Origin: Macrostomum hystrix
Lineage: Eukaryota > Platyhelminthes > Macrostomidae
Assembly (NCBI GenBank): GCA_950097015.1
Contig: CATNEN010000012.1
Location: forward strand, 985,501-1,049,500
Reading direction: 5' to 3'
DNA length: 64,000 nt
The position numbers and the translations under genes were made by a program. The notes beneath the pieces are model-generated. The model was not told the origin of the DNA and made no database searches. It worked only from the letters and a program-made list of their open reading frames with translations. Of this stretch, positions 26,001 through 36,811 are shown in pieces; positions within the stretch are counted from its first letter, which is position 1; each line of letters opens with the position of its first letter.

Positions 26001-27352
26001 GGGCGCACGCACCTGTTATTGAAGCTTTAACAATAATAAATAAATTATATTTGCACGGAAATGGTCATGAGCTATAACATACAATACGACAAGACCCACA
26101 AAGCTTATCGTAAGGCAGCTAATAGTGCTAACACAAGCTAGCACTAGGTGGACAGTAGCTAATAAAATAACTGAATCCCTAGATATTGGGTCGGGGGGAA
26201 ACACAATATTTATTCGTCGAACAGGTCGCTAGCACTCACAGCTTGTCCCCGCACTACGCCATGAGTCACACGTGACACCCCGGCTTTCTCAAATTCGTGA
26301 ATGGCTTAGAATTTGCCAACACTTTCCGATTATAAATAGTCTTTATGTCTGGCATGGCGTCCAACGTGTCTGATTCATTTCCTAAGCCAGGGTTCGACAA
26401 GGAAGAAAAAATGGGAAATCAGTGTTGACACGACACGAGAAAATAATGTGTTAAGTGCAATATGCGCAGGTAGGCAGACCTGGCCTAGATGGAATAACAC
26501 TGGGATTACAAACAGTGTGCCTAAAAAGCCTGTCTTCAAAAAGGAAGATCCACACAATATCTAGAAGTCAGTTGGGAAATTATTTGTCTTTTTATAAGCA
26601 CTTCAAATTTCAAAAGACCCTGTCATTATCTAGGGACTGTTTTTTTTCGCCTTAATGGAAAACAGATCTTATTTAACTGTATAATAATAATAATTAATAA
26701 AAATTGATTACACCTGCCCCAATCGGGCCAGATGTGCAGCCGACAGCACAGCCGCAGCTATTGCGCGGCGCATCTGAAGGCTGCGTACAGCTGTTCAGTC
26801 CATGGACTAGGGGGACGCCACACCCACCTACAATTATCCCAGCTGATGCTGGTACCCATTTAACAGCTGGGTGAACTGAAGCAATGCAGAGTTAAGTGTC
26901 TTGCTAAAGGACACAAATTGTTTCAGTGGAGTCGGGAATCGAACCCCCGACCTTCAAGTCGTTAGTCCGACGCCCTAACCACTAGGCATTCAACCTCTAC
27001 AGTTAAATGCATTAACTGTATGCATTGGACATTGTCGGCGTACTTTAATAACAGAATGGATCGGAATTGCATAGAGGTTGAACACCCAACCAGCGCGATT
27101 GGTGATTCCAGTCAAAAACTTTACAAAAACGATCAGAAGAAAAAAATTCTCTTTACTTACACTTCACACAGGCCAGTCGACCCAGCGCTTTTGGGGGTGA
27201 ATAGCCATTTAAGCAGGCACCACAACCAGTTGCACTGGAAGTGGAGTCGCAGCTGATCACCAGCCTGTGCAGTGCCTGGCAATGTACCCAGATTGGACAG
27301 TTGTCTGGTGAATCTTCAATGTCAGCATCAAAAAAAGATTTGATCCAGCCTC
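16624..27352 (-). CDS. NPDC1: Neural proliferation, differentiation and control protein 1 homologue (first exon not found)
   Basis: Single-pass membrane protein; the family (including nematode CAB-1) is linked to neuronal and synaptic vesicle function. Exons on the minus strand, 5' to 3', with matching phases: 27352-27161, 20166-20032, 19934-19821, 19653-19587, 17877-17713, 17629-17530 and 16707-16624, 285 codons including the stop. The first exon listed has the family's N-terminal cysteine pattern (CPIWVHC, then SC, CGAC and AC). The second carries an alanine run. The fourth is the membrane span (VGTTTGLGLLLIIICAICWF). The cytoplasmic tail is diagnostic: YNAVAK, SAQMYHYQHQKQQM, ENEDADFTVFECPGLAT and TGEMEVRNPLF. 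It lacks the proline-rich C-terminal extension of the mammalian protein. A signal-peptide exon upstream of 27352 was not identified, and a further exon in the 7-kb gap between 27161 and 20166 is possible. The gap holds a SINE and several minisatellites. Confidence 0.92.
16790..17475. repeat. 33-bp minisatellite, two subfamilies, in the last NPDC1 intron
   Basis: Left block (to about 17165) repeats a 33-bp unit containing ggtcaagacgcgaaatccca or its cac variants. The right block (17166-17475) is nine near-identical 33-bp units with caaatccaacaatgcacagg. Both share the ggtcaagacaccaaatcc core, so one derived from the other. ORFs on either strand (such as GQDTKSNNAQV) are translations of the repeat. 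It fills most of the intron 16708-17529. Confidence 0.95.
17960..19215. repeat. 16-bp minisatellite in an NPDC1 intron
   Basis: About 78 copies of gagacaggggagagat with aaagataa and gtg variants; the right end (18890-19215) is more degenerate. It lies in the intron between the membrane-span exon and the YNAVAK exon. The same unit recurs at 55470-55845 and, inverted, at 56295-57312. The 374- and 419-residue minus-strand ORFs are not genes. Confidence 0.95.
20320..21061 (-). mobile_element. tRNA-SINE interrupted by an internal tandem amplification
   Basis: Right end, read on the minus strand, is a tRNA-like head with a perfect polymerase III B box (ggttcgattcc, minus strand near 21030). It is followed by the body phrase about tcttgctaa, gcaatgcagagtt and cagctatta. 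The left end carries ttcagtccatggactggggg, as in the copy at 26680-26987. Between them one body segment is repeated ten times at 60 bp. It lies in the large NPDC1 intron. Confidence 0.8.
20348..20955. repeat. 60-bp minisatellite inside a SINE
   Basis: Ten nearly identical 60-bp units (start agccacattcaccaccagat, end gctggaacccatttaat), differing almost only at aaagc/aaggc and gct/gca. Each unit corresponds to the SINE segment cacacccacc...ggtacccatttaacagc of the unexpanded copy near 26820-26870. Confidence 0.97.
21140..21370. repeat. 35-bp minisatellite
   Basis: About six and a half units with gatagctgattaggcagact at the core, in the NPDC1 intron, ending about 30 nt from the possible alternative first exon at 21400-21460. 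Confidence 0.9.
21400..21460 (-). CDS. Possible alternative first exon of NPDC1
   Basis: An ATG (minus strand, 21460) opens a 20-codon hydrophobic stretch, MRLILAPDLTL followed by PIVVLLIFY, resembling a signal peptide. It ends at a strong donor (G|gtaagagc) in phase 1, the phase needed to join NPDC1 exon 20166-20032. Joined this way it would give a protein lacking the cysteine-rich domain. There is no second line of evidence; it could be chance. Confidence 0.3.
21600..22860. other. Intronic or intergenic sequence without recognised exon
   Basis: Lies inside the large NPDC1 intron. Short ORFs on both strands (for example 22260-22589) have no family features. A short inverted repeat (attggcaatagccaat) sits at about 22197-22212. 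Confidence 0.4.
22865..24785. repeat. 23/24-bp minisatellite (1.9 kb)
   Basis: About 80 units of tatgtctgttgttattct followed by atcag (23 bp) or tatcag (24 bp). From about 24,090 rightward many units carry ttgttgttct. None of the three plus frames contains a stop within the units, so ORFs of 331-630 residues (SVCLLLF, QYVCCYS, MSVVILS) run through it; these are artefacts. It lies in the large NPDC1 intron. Confidence 0.96.
24790..26675. other. Intron sequence, no exon recognised
   Basis: AT-rich unique DNA within the large NPDC1 intron. The small ORFs at 25807-26022 and 26375-26655 show no family features. Confidence 0.4.
26680..26987 (-). mobile_element. tRNA-derived SINE, near full length
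   Basis: Read on the minus strand: a tRNA-like head (tagtggttagggcgtcgg as A-box region, gggttcgattcccgac as B box), then a body with gcaagacacttaactctgc and cacccagctgttaaatgggt, then the ttcagtccatggact-type end and an (ATT)n tail at the left (about 26681-26700). The body phrase resembles the central domain that several invertebrate tRNA-SINEs share, from memory. It lies in the large NPDC1 intron close to the cysteine-rich exon. Confidence 0.85.
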
Positions 27353-30300
27353 CTACAAAGAATTCAAGCTTCTGATTTTTAGTTCCTGCTTTTTCAAACA
27401 AAAAATAGCATACAAAATAAGTCATCAGAGTCTTTGTGAAGCAATGCAATTCTAATATATTAAATAACCTAGCTGTCTAAACAAAATATATACTTTAAAA
27501 ATCTCAAAATAAGCATATAGGAAAGGAATGTTTGACATGAATCTTACATACAACTGCCTACTAAAACCATTGTCTTAGCACCAGACATACTTTCTATAAG
27601 ATTTACTTTTTTGTACAATTTTATATATTTATATTTATAATATTCCAGAAATAGCATATCTGTTATAAAGATAAGAATTCAAATAGCCAAGAAAGATATA
27701 CAAATTCATAGCCACATAAGTTAATGCAACCTTTTTTGTTCTTTTGCTCAAAAAAAGAAAATGATTATTGCAATTAATAAGTTGTAAAAACTTTATAAGG
27801 ATTAATTATTCTGAAGACAAGAGCTTACTAAGATGTCAAAGAAAATATGAATAATTAGGATAAGGCTGAATATTAAAATGAATATTTTATGCATTAGGCC
27901 TATAATATTACATTATACATCACAATAAGTAAATTTTATGCATACTAATTCATATATATATATTAATTTGAAATTTATATATCTTGCATGACTTTCTGTA
28001 TACTTTTTACAGAATTTTATTTTGACTACATTAGTGGAAGGAGCTTCTTGCTCATCAGTGAGCATAAAAATATAAATAAAAACTGAATGGTGTTTAATGG
28101 ATATAATTAAGGAGCTTGGACATAATATGAGTAACTATGAATTTAGTTATCAACATTGTTAGCAATTTCATGATTAGTTCATGCTGCAACTTTGTAGCAA
28201 TCAAAATGAAATTTATTACAGATAGGTCCACATAGACTTTGCTTGTACTTTAGGGGTGGCTTTTAAGGGCATGTAGGAAATTGTGTGGCATAGGCCTTAG
28301 TTAAAAAATAATTATCACTTTAACACTAAATCTAAAAGGTAAAAGACAGAAACCAATTTAAAAAATTATTTAACTCAATATTCAATAGTTTCAAATGTCA
28401 CAACAACTCACTTTTTTGCAAAAACTCAGATTTTGCTGACAAATGGAAAGCAATGGAAAGTAAGAAAAGAAAAGTACTGGTAATGTTCATTGATTCTAAG
28501 ATATGTACAAATGCTAATACTAATAGAGCAATAAAGTCGTAGCCCTCTTAAGAAAAAGTATAGTATACTGGTCTAATAATTCCTTAATGAAGAACGAATA
28601 GCCGTTCGTAAGATAATGACTTCATTATGATTTCTAGAAAGTAAGCAAGGATCATCTAGGCGTTCCGTCCTAAGTCAGAAGTCACGCTGTTTAAGTTCTT
28701 GAATTTGGTTTAAAAAGCACGATGAAGAACGTTTTCACATTATAACAAAAACAAAATATTTGTGCCTTTTTTAAAAGAAAAAACTAAGAAAGAAAAATGT
28801 CAGAAATTTTTTGAAAAAATAAACTCGTCAGCGACTGCTTTTTTTAACTGCTTTGAAGGCTTTGTCGTTTTATCTTTTCCACAAGGATATTTTCTGGAAA
28901 TGTTGACATAGGGACGCTCGTCACAAATGAATTGCATTGATAGATTAATATTTTGCTAAATGATAACCTGTTTGCTTTTAGACGTGCGTGTGCGCATCGA
29001 CTTCCTCTTATTCTGTGTTGATCGTGAGACCTATAGAAGCTGCCAAAAAGCCCTGTTCCAGTAATTCTTTGAATGTAATACATGTAATAACACAAGGAAT
29101 TTCGCAGTGTAAAAATCAATAAATGTCTAGTGAGGCAGTGCTCACTATATTTATGCAATGCAAGTTGGAATTCATAAATTAGCCATGTACATAGAGGGAG
29201 CGAAAGTACATTAAACGATATAATTCTTCATCAGATTTTTCATCATTCACGCGCTAACCATTTGATCACTGCCTCAAGGCAAGTAATAAAACCATTACAT
29301 ACATACCAATTGCGTGCCAGATCACTCAAGCAGCAACTGCTGTAGACGTGCATTTCGTTCCACGATTAGTTTAGGGAAGCACATTACAAAAAATGCATGC
29401 ATACCATTTGCACTACTACAAAGGATATCTAAAATATTCTAGATGGACAGTATTCTAGCTAGATGCCCAGCTTAATCGGTGCTGTATGCAGTGGTATTGT
29501 ATCGATAGTACAATTTCTACATGTAAATAGCATATATTTTATAGCAAATGTGCAGGTACACAAATGCCGTACCTCATCTTAGCTTGAATGCGCCAGAGCA
29601 GCTTAAAATGTAAAGAACGCGACACTAGACAAGCACGCTATTTTAATTGCTGCTGATTTTGTTTTAATAAAGTAAAGCTGTGGGACATTACAGAATGCTA
29701 ATATAATATTCTTAACTACGTATTATAGACTTGCTTTTATGTGGAAAAATAGTGGATCGCAAATATAGATTTCCAGCAATTAATGAAATACAGGAAAGAT
29801 GGAGCTGTAAGCTGTATGTTTCTGTATAAATAATAGTATAAATTAAATTTAGCTACATGTAAAAGAAAATTTGTTGTAATTTCTATCAGGGCTCTATCAT
29901 TTCTAAAAGACGTAGCTTTTTAATTTGTGTTGTCGAAATAAGGTCCATAAAATAAACTAATTTTTTGCAGATATTTTGTCTATTTTGTCTGCATTCGAGT
30001 TAAACATTTATAAAAAGTCGCTTTTTACTGGCAGAAGTAAAAGCTGAGATGCCTCATACATTTAATATAAAAATATTTTTAGAAGCATGCCTAATTAATT
30101 TAGCAACAATGACCGGAAAGTTAACCATTATACTGGTTGCAGCTTTTCCGGTGTGGACCACTCCGTCATAATCGCGGCGTGAGCGTCACGTGGCATGCTA
30201 TATTTCCTAGAATCACGGTAACTTTTCAAACTCTTTGAAGAGTTTGAATTTAGTCATCTTTTTAGTTTTAGTACTCTCTTCTACATAACAGTTAGCTAAG

Positions 30301-30758
30301 TTATACTCGTATCATATCGCAACCGAAAGTTGATTGCTCTATATCTTTTACATTAGCACATTAATAATGAACTACGTATATATCATATTAAAACGAAAAT
30401 ATTTTTTCCGACGACGGAAAGCTTTTGCTAAGAATCACAATTACGGACTCATAATTATTTGTGACTAGATTTTTCACATATGTATTTTTCTACCGACCAG
30501 GTTTAAACATTACAGAATTTCTAGATGCTTAAGTGAAAAACCACCCCTTTAAGTGTTACTCTATTTAGATCGATTTGTAAATTTTAAAGGTTCAGATAAA
30601 AAATCAAGCATATAAGTTTCACATGAAAAAAAAGCACAAAATTTTGATCCGTTTTTAGACTTATTGAATTATTTATTCCAGATTTCCTAGATTTCCAAGG
30701 ATTAAATCCTGATTAATTATTATTTGATCCAATACTGAAATCCTTCCACTCCCACAGC
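27353..30758. other. AT-rich region upstream of the known NPDC1 exons
   Basis: Should contain the missing NPDC1 first exon and promoter, but I could not pick one out. A CACGTG-containing stretch (about 30181-30200) and an inverted repeat (aaactctttgaagagttt, about 30228-30245) precede the gene starting at 30792. The 104-codon minus ORF at 28844-29158 has no recognisable feature. Confidence 0.4.
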
Positions 30759-30791
30759 AATAACAACAGCCTGGACCAACCCTCAGTTCCG

Positions 30792-31358
30792 ATGTTACCA
30801 GTAGCATTTCGCTATCGCCGGTATATGGGCTGGCGCAAGCTCTGGCTGCTCAGCCTACTGCTGGCAGCGCTCTTATTCGCCTTCATCTACGTGCTTGGTG
30901 GCCGCGGCGGCGCCTACTACGATACCGATGGTTCCTTGAATCGACCTGATGCTTCTTCTGCAGCTTCATTAGCTTCGGCTGTCGCTTCTTCCCTGAAACA
31001 ATCAGAATCTCAGTCGAGCTTGTCCGGTCATTTTCTAGCCGCTTTGAATGCATCTCGCAGAGCCATAGCCCAGCTGATGAAGGACCCGATGAAGCTGGAC
31101 GAGATGCGCTCTCAAGCCAGAAGGACACTGAATTGCCTCATGACTAAGGTTCAGTCGCAAGGTTTAGACGCCAACGCCGGCCGCTACCGGTGCGGCCGCG
31201 TCGCCGAGTTCTGCCGCTGCTGCGCCCGCCAGACTGCCTCGCGGCTTCGGCTGAGCCATACCGCCTGCGTCCAGTTTGCCTGCCTGGCGCAACGTCAGGT
31301 CATGCGGATCAGGCTGCCGCTGGCTGGTGGAGTACTGGCAAGGGCGCGATTGCTCTAG
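30792..31358 (+). CDS. Putative type II membrane protein, unrecognised
   Basis: A 188-codon ORF, G+C-rich against AT-rich surroundings. A good acceptor (ccactcccacag, ending about 30758) lies 33 nt upstream of the ATG, so this is probably a second exon beginning in 5'UTR. Residues 1-15 are basic (FRYRRYMGWRK), followed by a hydrophobic span (LWLLSLLLAALLFAFIYVLG), then a serine/alanine-rich stem and a helical region (LMKDPMKLDEMRSQARR). This is the layout of Golgi glycosyltransferases, but I see no catalytic motif. After about residue 120 the reading becomes arginine- and cysteine-rich, and donors at 31149 (AAG|gttcag) or 31162 (CAAG|gtttag) may end the exon, with the rest an artefact. No downstream exon was found. 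Function unknown. Confidence 0.5.
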   Translation: MLPVAFRYRRYMGWRKLWLLSLLLAALLFAFIYVLGGRGGAYYDTDGSLNRPDASSAASLASAVASSLKQSESQSSLSGHFLAALNASRRAIAQLMKDPMKLDEMRSQARRTLNCLMTKVQSQGLDANAGRYRCGRVAEFCRCCARQTASRLRLSHTACVQFACLAQRQVMRIRLPLAGGVLARARLL

Positions 31359-31435
31359 ATCATCGCTACCTGCTTTTTCTGCTAAACTGGGTTAACGTGT
31401 CTTCTAAATACACTTATGCAAGTTTGGCCATCTGG

Positions 31436-31487
31436 GGAGGAAATTGCACGACAAGCCCCATAGCCTTCTCTCCGCGGCTGCGCCCTA
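31436..31487 (-). mobile_element. Fragment of the second SINE family
   Basis: On the minus strand it matches the SINE at 43446-43812 over ggcgcagccgcggagagaag and cttgtcgtgcaattt. It is cut off exactly where the 25-bp minisatellite begins. Confidence 0.7.
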
Positions 31488-32345
31488 ACAATGAGATTCA
31501 GAATCTATAAGAACAATGAGATTCAGAATCTATAAGAACAATGAGATTCAGAATCTATAAGAACAATGAGATTCAGAATCTATAAGAACAATGACATTCA
31601 GAATCTATAAGAACAATGACATTCAGAATCTATTAGAACAATGACATTCAGAATCTATAAGAACAATGAGATTCAGAATCTATAAGAACAATGAGATTCA
31701 GAATCTATAAGAACAATGAGATTCAGAATCTATAAGAACAATGACATTCAGAATCTATAAGAACAATGACATTCAGAATCTATTAGAACAATGACATTCA
31801 GAATCTATAAGAACAATGAGATTCAGAATCTATAAGAACAATGAGATTCAGAATCTATAAGAACAATGAGATTCAGAATCTATAAGAACAATGAGATTCA
31901 GAATCTATAAGAACAATGACATTCAGAATCTATAAGAACAATGACATTCAGAATCTATTAGAACAATGACATTCAGAATCTATAAGAACAATGAGATTCA
32001 GAATCTATTAGAACAATGGGATTCAGAATCTATAAGAACAATGAGATTCAGAATCTATAAGAACAATGAGATTCAGAATCTATTAGAACAATGGGATTCA
32101 GAATCTATAAGAACAATGAGATTCAGAATCTATTAGAACAATGGGATTCAGAATCTATAAGAACAATGAGATTCAGAATCTATTAGAACAATGGGATTCA
32201 GAATCTATTAGAACAATGGGATTCAGAATCTATAAGAACAATGAGATTCAGAATCTATTAGAACAATGGGATTCAGAATCTATAAGAACAATGAGATTCA
32301 GAATCTATAAGAACAATGGGATTCAGAATCTAAAAGAACAATGAG
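31485..32345. repeat. 25-bp minisatellite
   Basis: About 34 units of acaatgagattcagaatcta plus taaga, with g/c/gg and taaga/ttaga variants that recur in runs, indicating block duplications (two nearly identical stretches at 31600-31700 and 31740-31830). Confidence 0.95.
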
Positions 32346-33015
32346 AATTAAAGTCTAAAGGATAGGGATCTGTTTGTTTTATGCTGTGGGATGAATTTTT
32401 TGTGTTTTAGGTTTGCAATTATAATTTATACTGACATTTTTTAGTTAAATGTGTGATCTTTTCATTTGTAACAATGTCATTTCGTAAAATTTTCTAGAGG
32501 AAACGATCACTAGAGTTAGTTCTCTAGATTATTTGCTAAAAAATCCCAGAAAAAAAATATTTTAATCGTCGGTGAATATATTCAAAACAGAAAGTGAATA
32601 GAATGTGGATGAAAGAATTCTCTGTTGGAAAATCGTTGCAAATTATCTATTTTTTTCAGCGAGCAAGCCAAATGAACTTGACGAGAAAGAAACGATTTTT
32701 AGTTTTAAAAAATCCCAACTGATCAATCAGCTGTAGATTTTCCCAATCAAATGGGAAGCACGCAGTGGTTTCCCAAAATGCCAATATGCCCATCGAGAAT
32801 TTCCTTATGTCTGTATTTAGCTTGGACTGCGGCTAATGATAGTGGCGATAGGGTGCAGTCAAATGGGATCAAATGGGATTTCCGATCCCATGACATGCAC
32901 TCATTGCCATGCTGTGCCCTCTGATGTATGGGATTATTTTTTGATGAACTCAAACTGAACTCCTGCAAGTCTGTAATCCCATTCAGTTTCATATCCTCTG
33001 AGCTGTTATTTTGTT
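32346..33015. other. No gene recognised
   Basis: AT-rich unique sequence between a minisatellite and a SINE. The 139-codon minus ORF at 32747-33166 crosses the SINE and shows no family features. Confidence 0.45.
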
Positions 33016-33019
33016 TTTT

Positions 33020-33250
33020 TGCCTTGTTGTTATAGCGTCTGACAAACGAAGGTCGGTGGTTCGATTCCCGACTCCGACTGGAACAGTCTGTGTCCTTTAG
33101 CAAGACGCACTTAATTCTACATTTCAGTGTTTTCAATCCACCCAGCTGAAAAATAGGTAGCAGCATTAGCTGGGGTAATTAATTATGGATGTCGAGTCTC
33201 CCCAGTCCATGGACTGAACAACCAGACAAATTAGCCGACTGACTCGGCTT
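33020..33250 (+). mobile_element. tRNA-derived SINE, diverged copy
   Basis: Plus-strand copy: agcgtctgacaaacgaaggt, B box ggttcgattcccgac, then tgtcctttagcaagacgcac, ccacccagctg and agtccatggactgaac. Same family as 26680-26987 but more diverged. Confidence 0.82.
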
Positions 33251-33699
33251 GGCTCCAACAGACAAGGGCATCAGAATTGCCCATCTGCCCTTCTGTGTAC
33301 ACCCAGTCAGGCTATTTTATTCCTGAAAACGTGGACTTGCCGGTAAATTGTCAGCTCTATACACTATCCCTGAATGTCAGTGTCAGTCATTATCGTTCAA
33401 TTAATCTGCAGGCAAACAAGGACCAGCGTGTGGGTGTTTTGCCGTTTTCATTTTTTTAAGAGCTTAAAAGTTGTGTTTTTAGGCAAAAACATTTTTGCAT
33501 TTTATCTCCTTTCTTCTGATGTCTTTTTGACTACTTGCGTAAATCTTCTGCTGTTGAAGTCTTCTAATATTATAGAAATTTCTCAGCTGACAACAGTTTT
33601 TCACTTTTATTTGTATTACCGAAGCGTATTATTAAAACCATTCATTTTTTCGTGGACTCATAACAATAGGTCTGCATGCTTCTAAAAAATAGAATCTGT

Positions 33700-34432
33700 A
33701 CATATAGTGCTACAGCTGTATGTAGCAGCCTGCAATCATAGCAGCCTCAACCCTGTGTGGGGTGCTGCCCACCTGCAATCATGGCAGCCTCAACTCTGTG
33801 TGGGGTGCTGCCCACCTGCAATCATGGCAGCCTCAACCCTGTGTGGGGTGCTGCCCGCCTGCAATCATATTAGCCTCAACCCTGTGTGGGGTGCTGCCCG
33901 CCTGCAATCATAGCAGCCTCAACCCTGTGTGGGGTGCTGCCCGCCTGCAATCATAGCAGCCTCAACCCTGTGTGGGGTGCTGCCCACCTGCAATCATAGC
34001 AGCCTCAACCCTGTGTGGGGTGCTGCCCGCCTGCAATCATATTAGCCTCAACCCTGTGTGGGGTGCTGCCCGCCTGCAATCATATTAGCCTCAACCCTGT
34101 GTGGGGTGCTGCCCGCCTGCAATCATATTAGCCTCAACCCTGTGTGGGGTGCTGCCCGCCTGCAATCATATTAGCCTCAACCCTATGTGGTGTGCTGCCC
34201 GCCTGCAATCATATATTAGCCTCAACCCTATGTGGGGTGCTGCCCGCCTGCAATCATATATTAGCCTCAACCCTGTGTGGGGTGCTGCCCGCCTGCAATC
34301 ATATTAGCCTCAACCCTATGTGGTGTGCTGCCCGCCTGCAATCATATTAGCCTCAACCCTGTGTGGGGTGCTGCCCGCCAGCAATCTTAGAAGCCTAAAC
34401 CCTGTGTGGGGGTGCTGCCACACTTTATGGTG
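33700..34432. repeat. 43-bp minisatellite
   Basis: About 17 units of 43-45 bp (caatcatattagcctcaacc followed by a ctgtgtggggtgctgcccgc phrase). The ORFs in it are translations of the repeat. The flank 34433-35005 is AT-rich with no gene seen. Confidence 0.94.
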
Positions 34433-35004
34433 GCCAAACTGAAACGCAAAACTCTAAACGGCTGTTGTCCATAGTAACCAGATCATAACAGTATTGCTGC
34501 TCGCAATATAGCGTTACAACCACCAGTTACAACTGATTTGTATGTAGCATTACTTACTTTACGTAAGGTTGTCGACACTTTTGTTGCTGTCAATTCCGTT
34601 TTAATTGGAATAAACTTTATGTACGAGCAAATACTAGCAAATACGTACTAGCAAATACGAGTAGTTTAGTAGTAAAATGTTGTACAATAAGTTCAAACTT
34701 TTCAAACCACTTAAAAAAATTTTGCTTTTAAAAAAGTTAACTCGGAAGACAAGCTGATAAATTTGAGTTTGATAAATAAATTTATATTTCACAACAGCAA
34801 ATCAAATGCATTCAGTTGCAAAATGGTTTTAATTTACAAAGTTACAAAGTAGAAGCACATGTACATCGCTCTTGCCGAAACGTTGGAAACGTTGGAAACA
34901 CTTTGGTTGCAACTTTATTTAATACATGCGAAACCAAAAGTACTGAAAATATAACACAAAGTACTACACAACACTGACACAACTGTACCTATCCATCACT
35001 GACT

Positions 35005-36800
35005 CACCCATTAACTCTAGACTTTATCACTGACTCATTATCCACTCCCGACTCACCCCTGACTCATTATCCATTCCAGCCTCATCCCTGACTCATCCGT
35101 CCACTCCAGACTCATCCCTGACTCATCCGTCCACTCCAGCCTCATCCCTGACTCATTATCCATTCCAGCCTCATCCCTGACTCATCCGTCCACTCCAGAC
35201 TCATCCCTGACTCATTATCCACGCCAGACTCATCCCTGACTCATTATCCATTCCAGACTCATCCCTGACTCATCCGTCCACTCCAGACTCATCCCTGACT
35301 CATTATCCACTCCAGACTCATCCCTGACTCATCCGTCCACTCCAGACTCATCCCTGACTCATCCGTCCACTCCAGCCTCATCCCTGACTCATTATCCATT
35401 CCAGCCTCATCCCTGACTCATCCGTCCACTCCAGACTCATCCCTGACTCATTATCCACGCCAGACTCATCCCTGACTCATTATCCATTCCAGACTCATCC
35501 CTGACTCATCCGTCCACTCCAGACTCATCCCTGACTCATTATCCACTCCAGACTCATCCCTGACTCATCCGTCCACTCCAGACTCATCCCTGACTCATTA
35601 TCCATTCCAGACTCATCCCTGACTCATCCGTCCACTCCAGACTCATCCCTGACTCATTATCCACGCCAGACTCATCCCTGACTCATTATCCATTCCAGCC
35701 TCATCCCTGACTCATCCGTCCACTCCAGACTCATCCCTGACTCATTATCCACGCCAGACTCATCCCTGACTCATTATCCATTCCAGACTCATCCCTGACT
35801 CATCCGTCCACTCCAGACTCATCCCTGACTCATTATCCACTCCAGACTCATCCCTGACTCATCCGTCCACTCCAGACTCATCCCTGACTCATTATCCACT
35901 CCAGACTCATCCCTGACTCATTATCCACTCCTGACTCATCCCTGACTCTTCCGTCCACTCCAGACTCATCCCTGACTCATCCGTCCACTCCAGACTCATC
36001 CCTGACTCTTTATCCACTCCAGACTCATCCCTGACTCATCCGTCCACTCCAGACTCATCCCTGACTCATTATCCACTCCAGACTCATCCCTGACTCATCC
36101 GTCCACTCCAGACTCATCCCTGACTCATTATCCACTCCAGACTCATCCCTGACTCATTATCCACTCCAGACTCATCCCTGACTCATCCGTCCACTCCAGA
36201 CTCATCCCTGACTCTTTATCCACTCCAGACTCATCCCTGACTCATCCGTCCACTCCAGACTCATCCCTGACTCATTATCCACTCCAGACTCATCCCTGAC
36301 TCATCCGTCCACTCCAGACTCATCCCTGACTCATTATCCACTCCAGACTCATCCCTGACTCATTATCCACTCCAGACTCATCCCTGACTCATCCGTCCAC
36401 TCCAGACTCATCCATGACTCATTATCCACTCCAGACTCATCCCTGACTCATTATCCACTCCAGACTCATCCCTGACTCATTATCCACTCCAGACTCATCC
36501 CTGACTCATCCGTCCACTCCAGACTCATCCCTGACTCATTATCCACTCCAGACTCATCCCTGACTCATTATCCACTCCAGACTCATCCCTGACTCATTAT
36601 CCACTCCAGACTCATCCCTGACTCATCCGTCCACTCCAGCCTCATCCCTGACTCATTATCCACTCCAGACTCATCCCTGACTCATTATCCACTCCAGACT
36701 CATCCCTGACTCATTATCCACTCCAGACTCATCCCTGACTCATTATCCACTCCAGACTCATCCCTGACTCATCCGTCCACTCCAGACTCATCCATGACTC
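35005..36800. repeat. 29/30-bp minisatellite (1.8 kb)
   Basis: About 60 units of gactcatccctgactcat followed by tatccactcca (29 bp) or ccgtccactcca (30 bp). The two variants alternate in longer repeating blocks, so there is higher-order structure. The array ends about 10 nt from the stop codon of the minus-strand Rubicon-homology gene, so it forms or abuts that gene's 3'UTR. Confidence 0.95.
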
Positions 36801-36811
36801 ATCCGTGACCC

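Noticed and set aside
26930-26987. tRNA gene
   Set aside because: The head has A- and B-box sequences, but the cloverleaf is not closed and it continues into a SINE body repeated elsewhere in the window.
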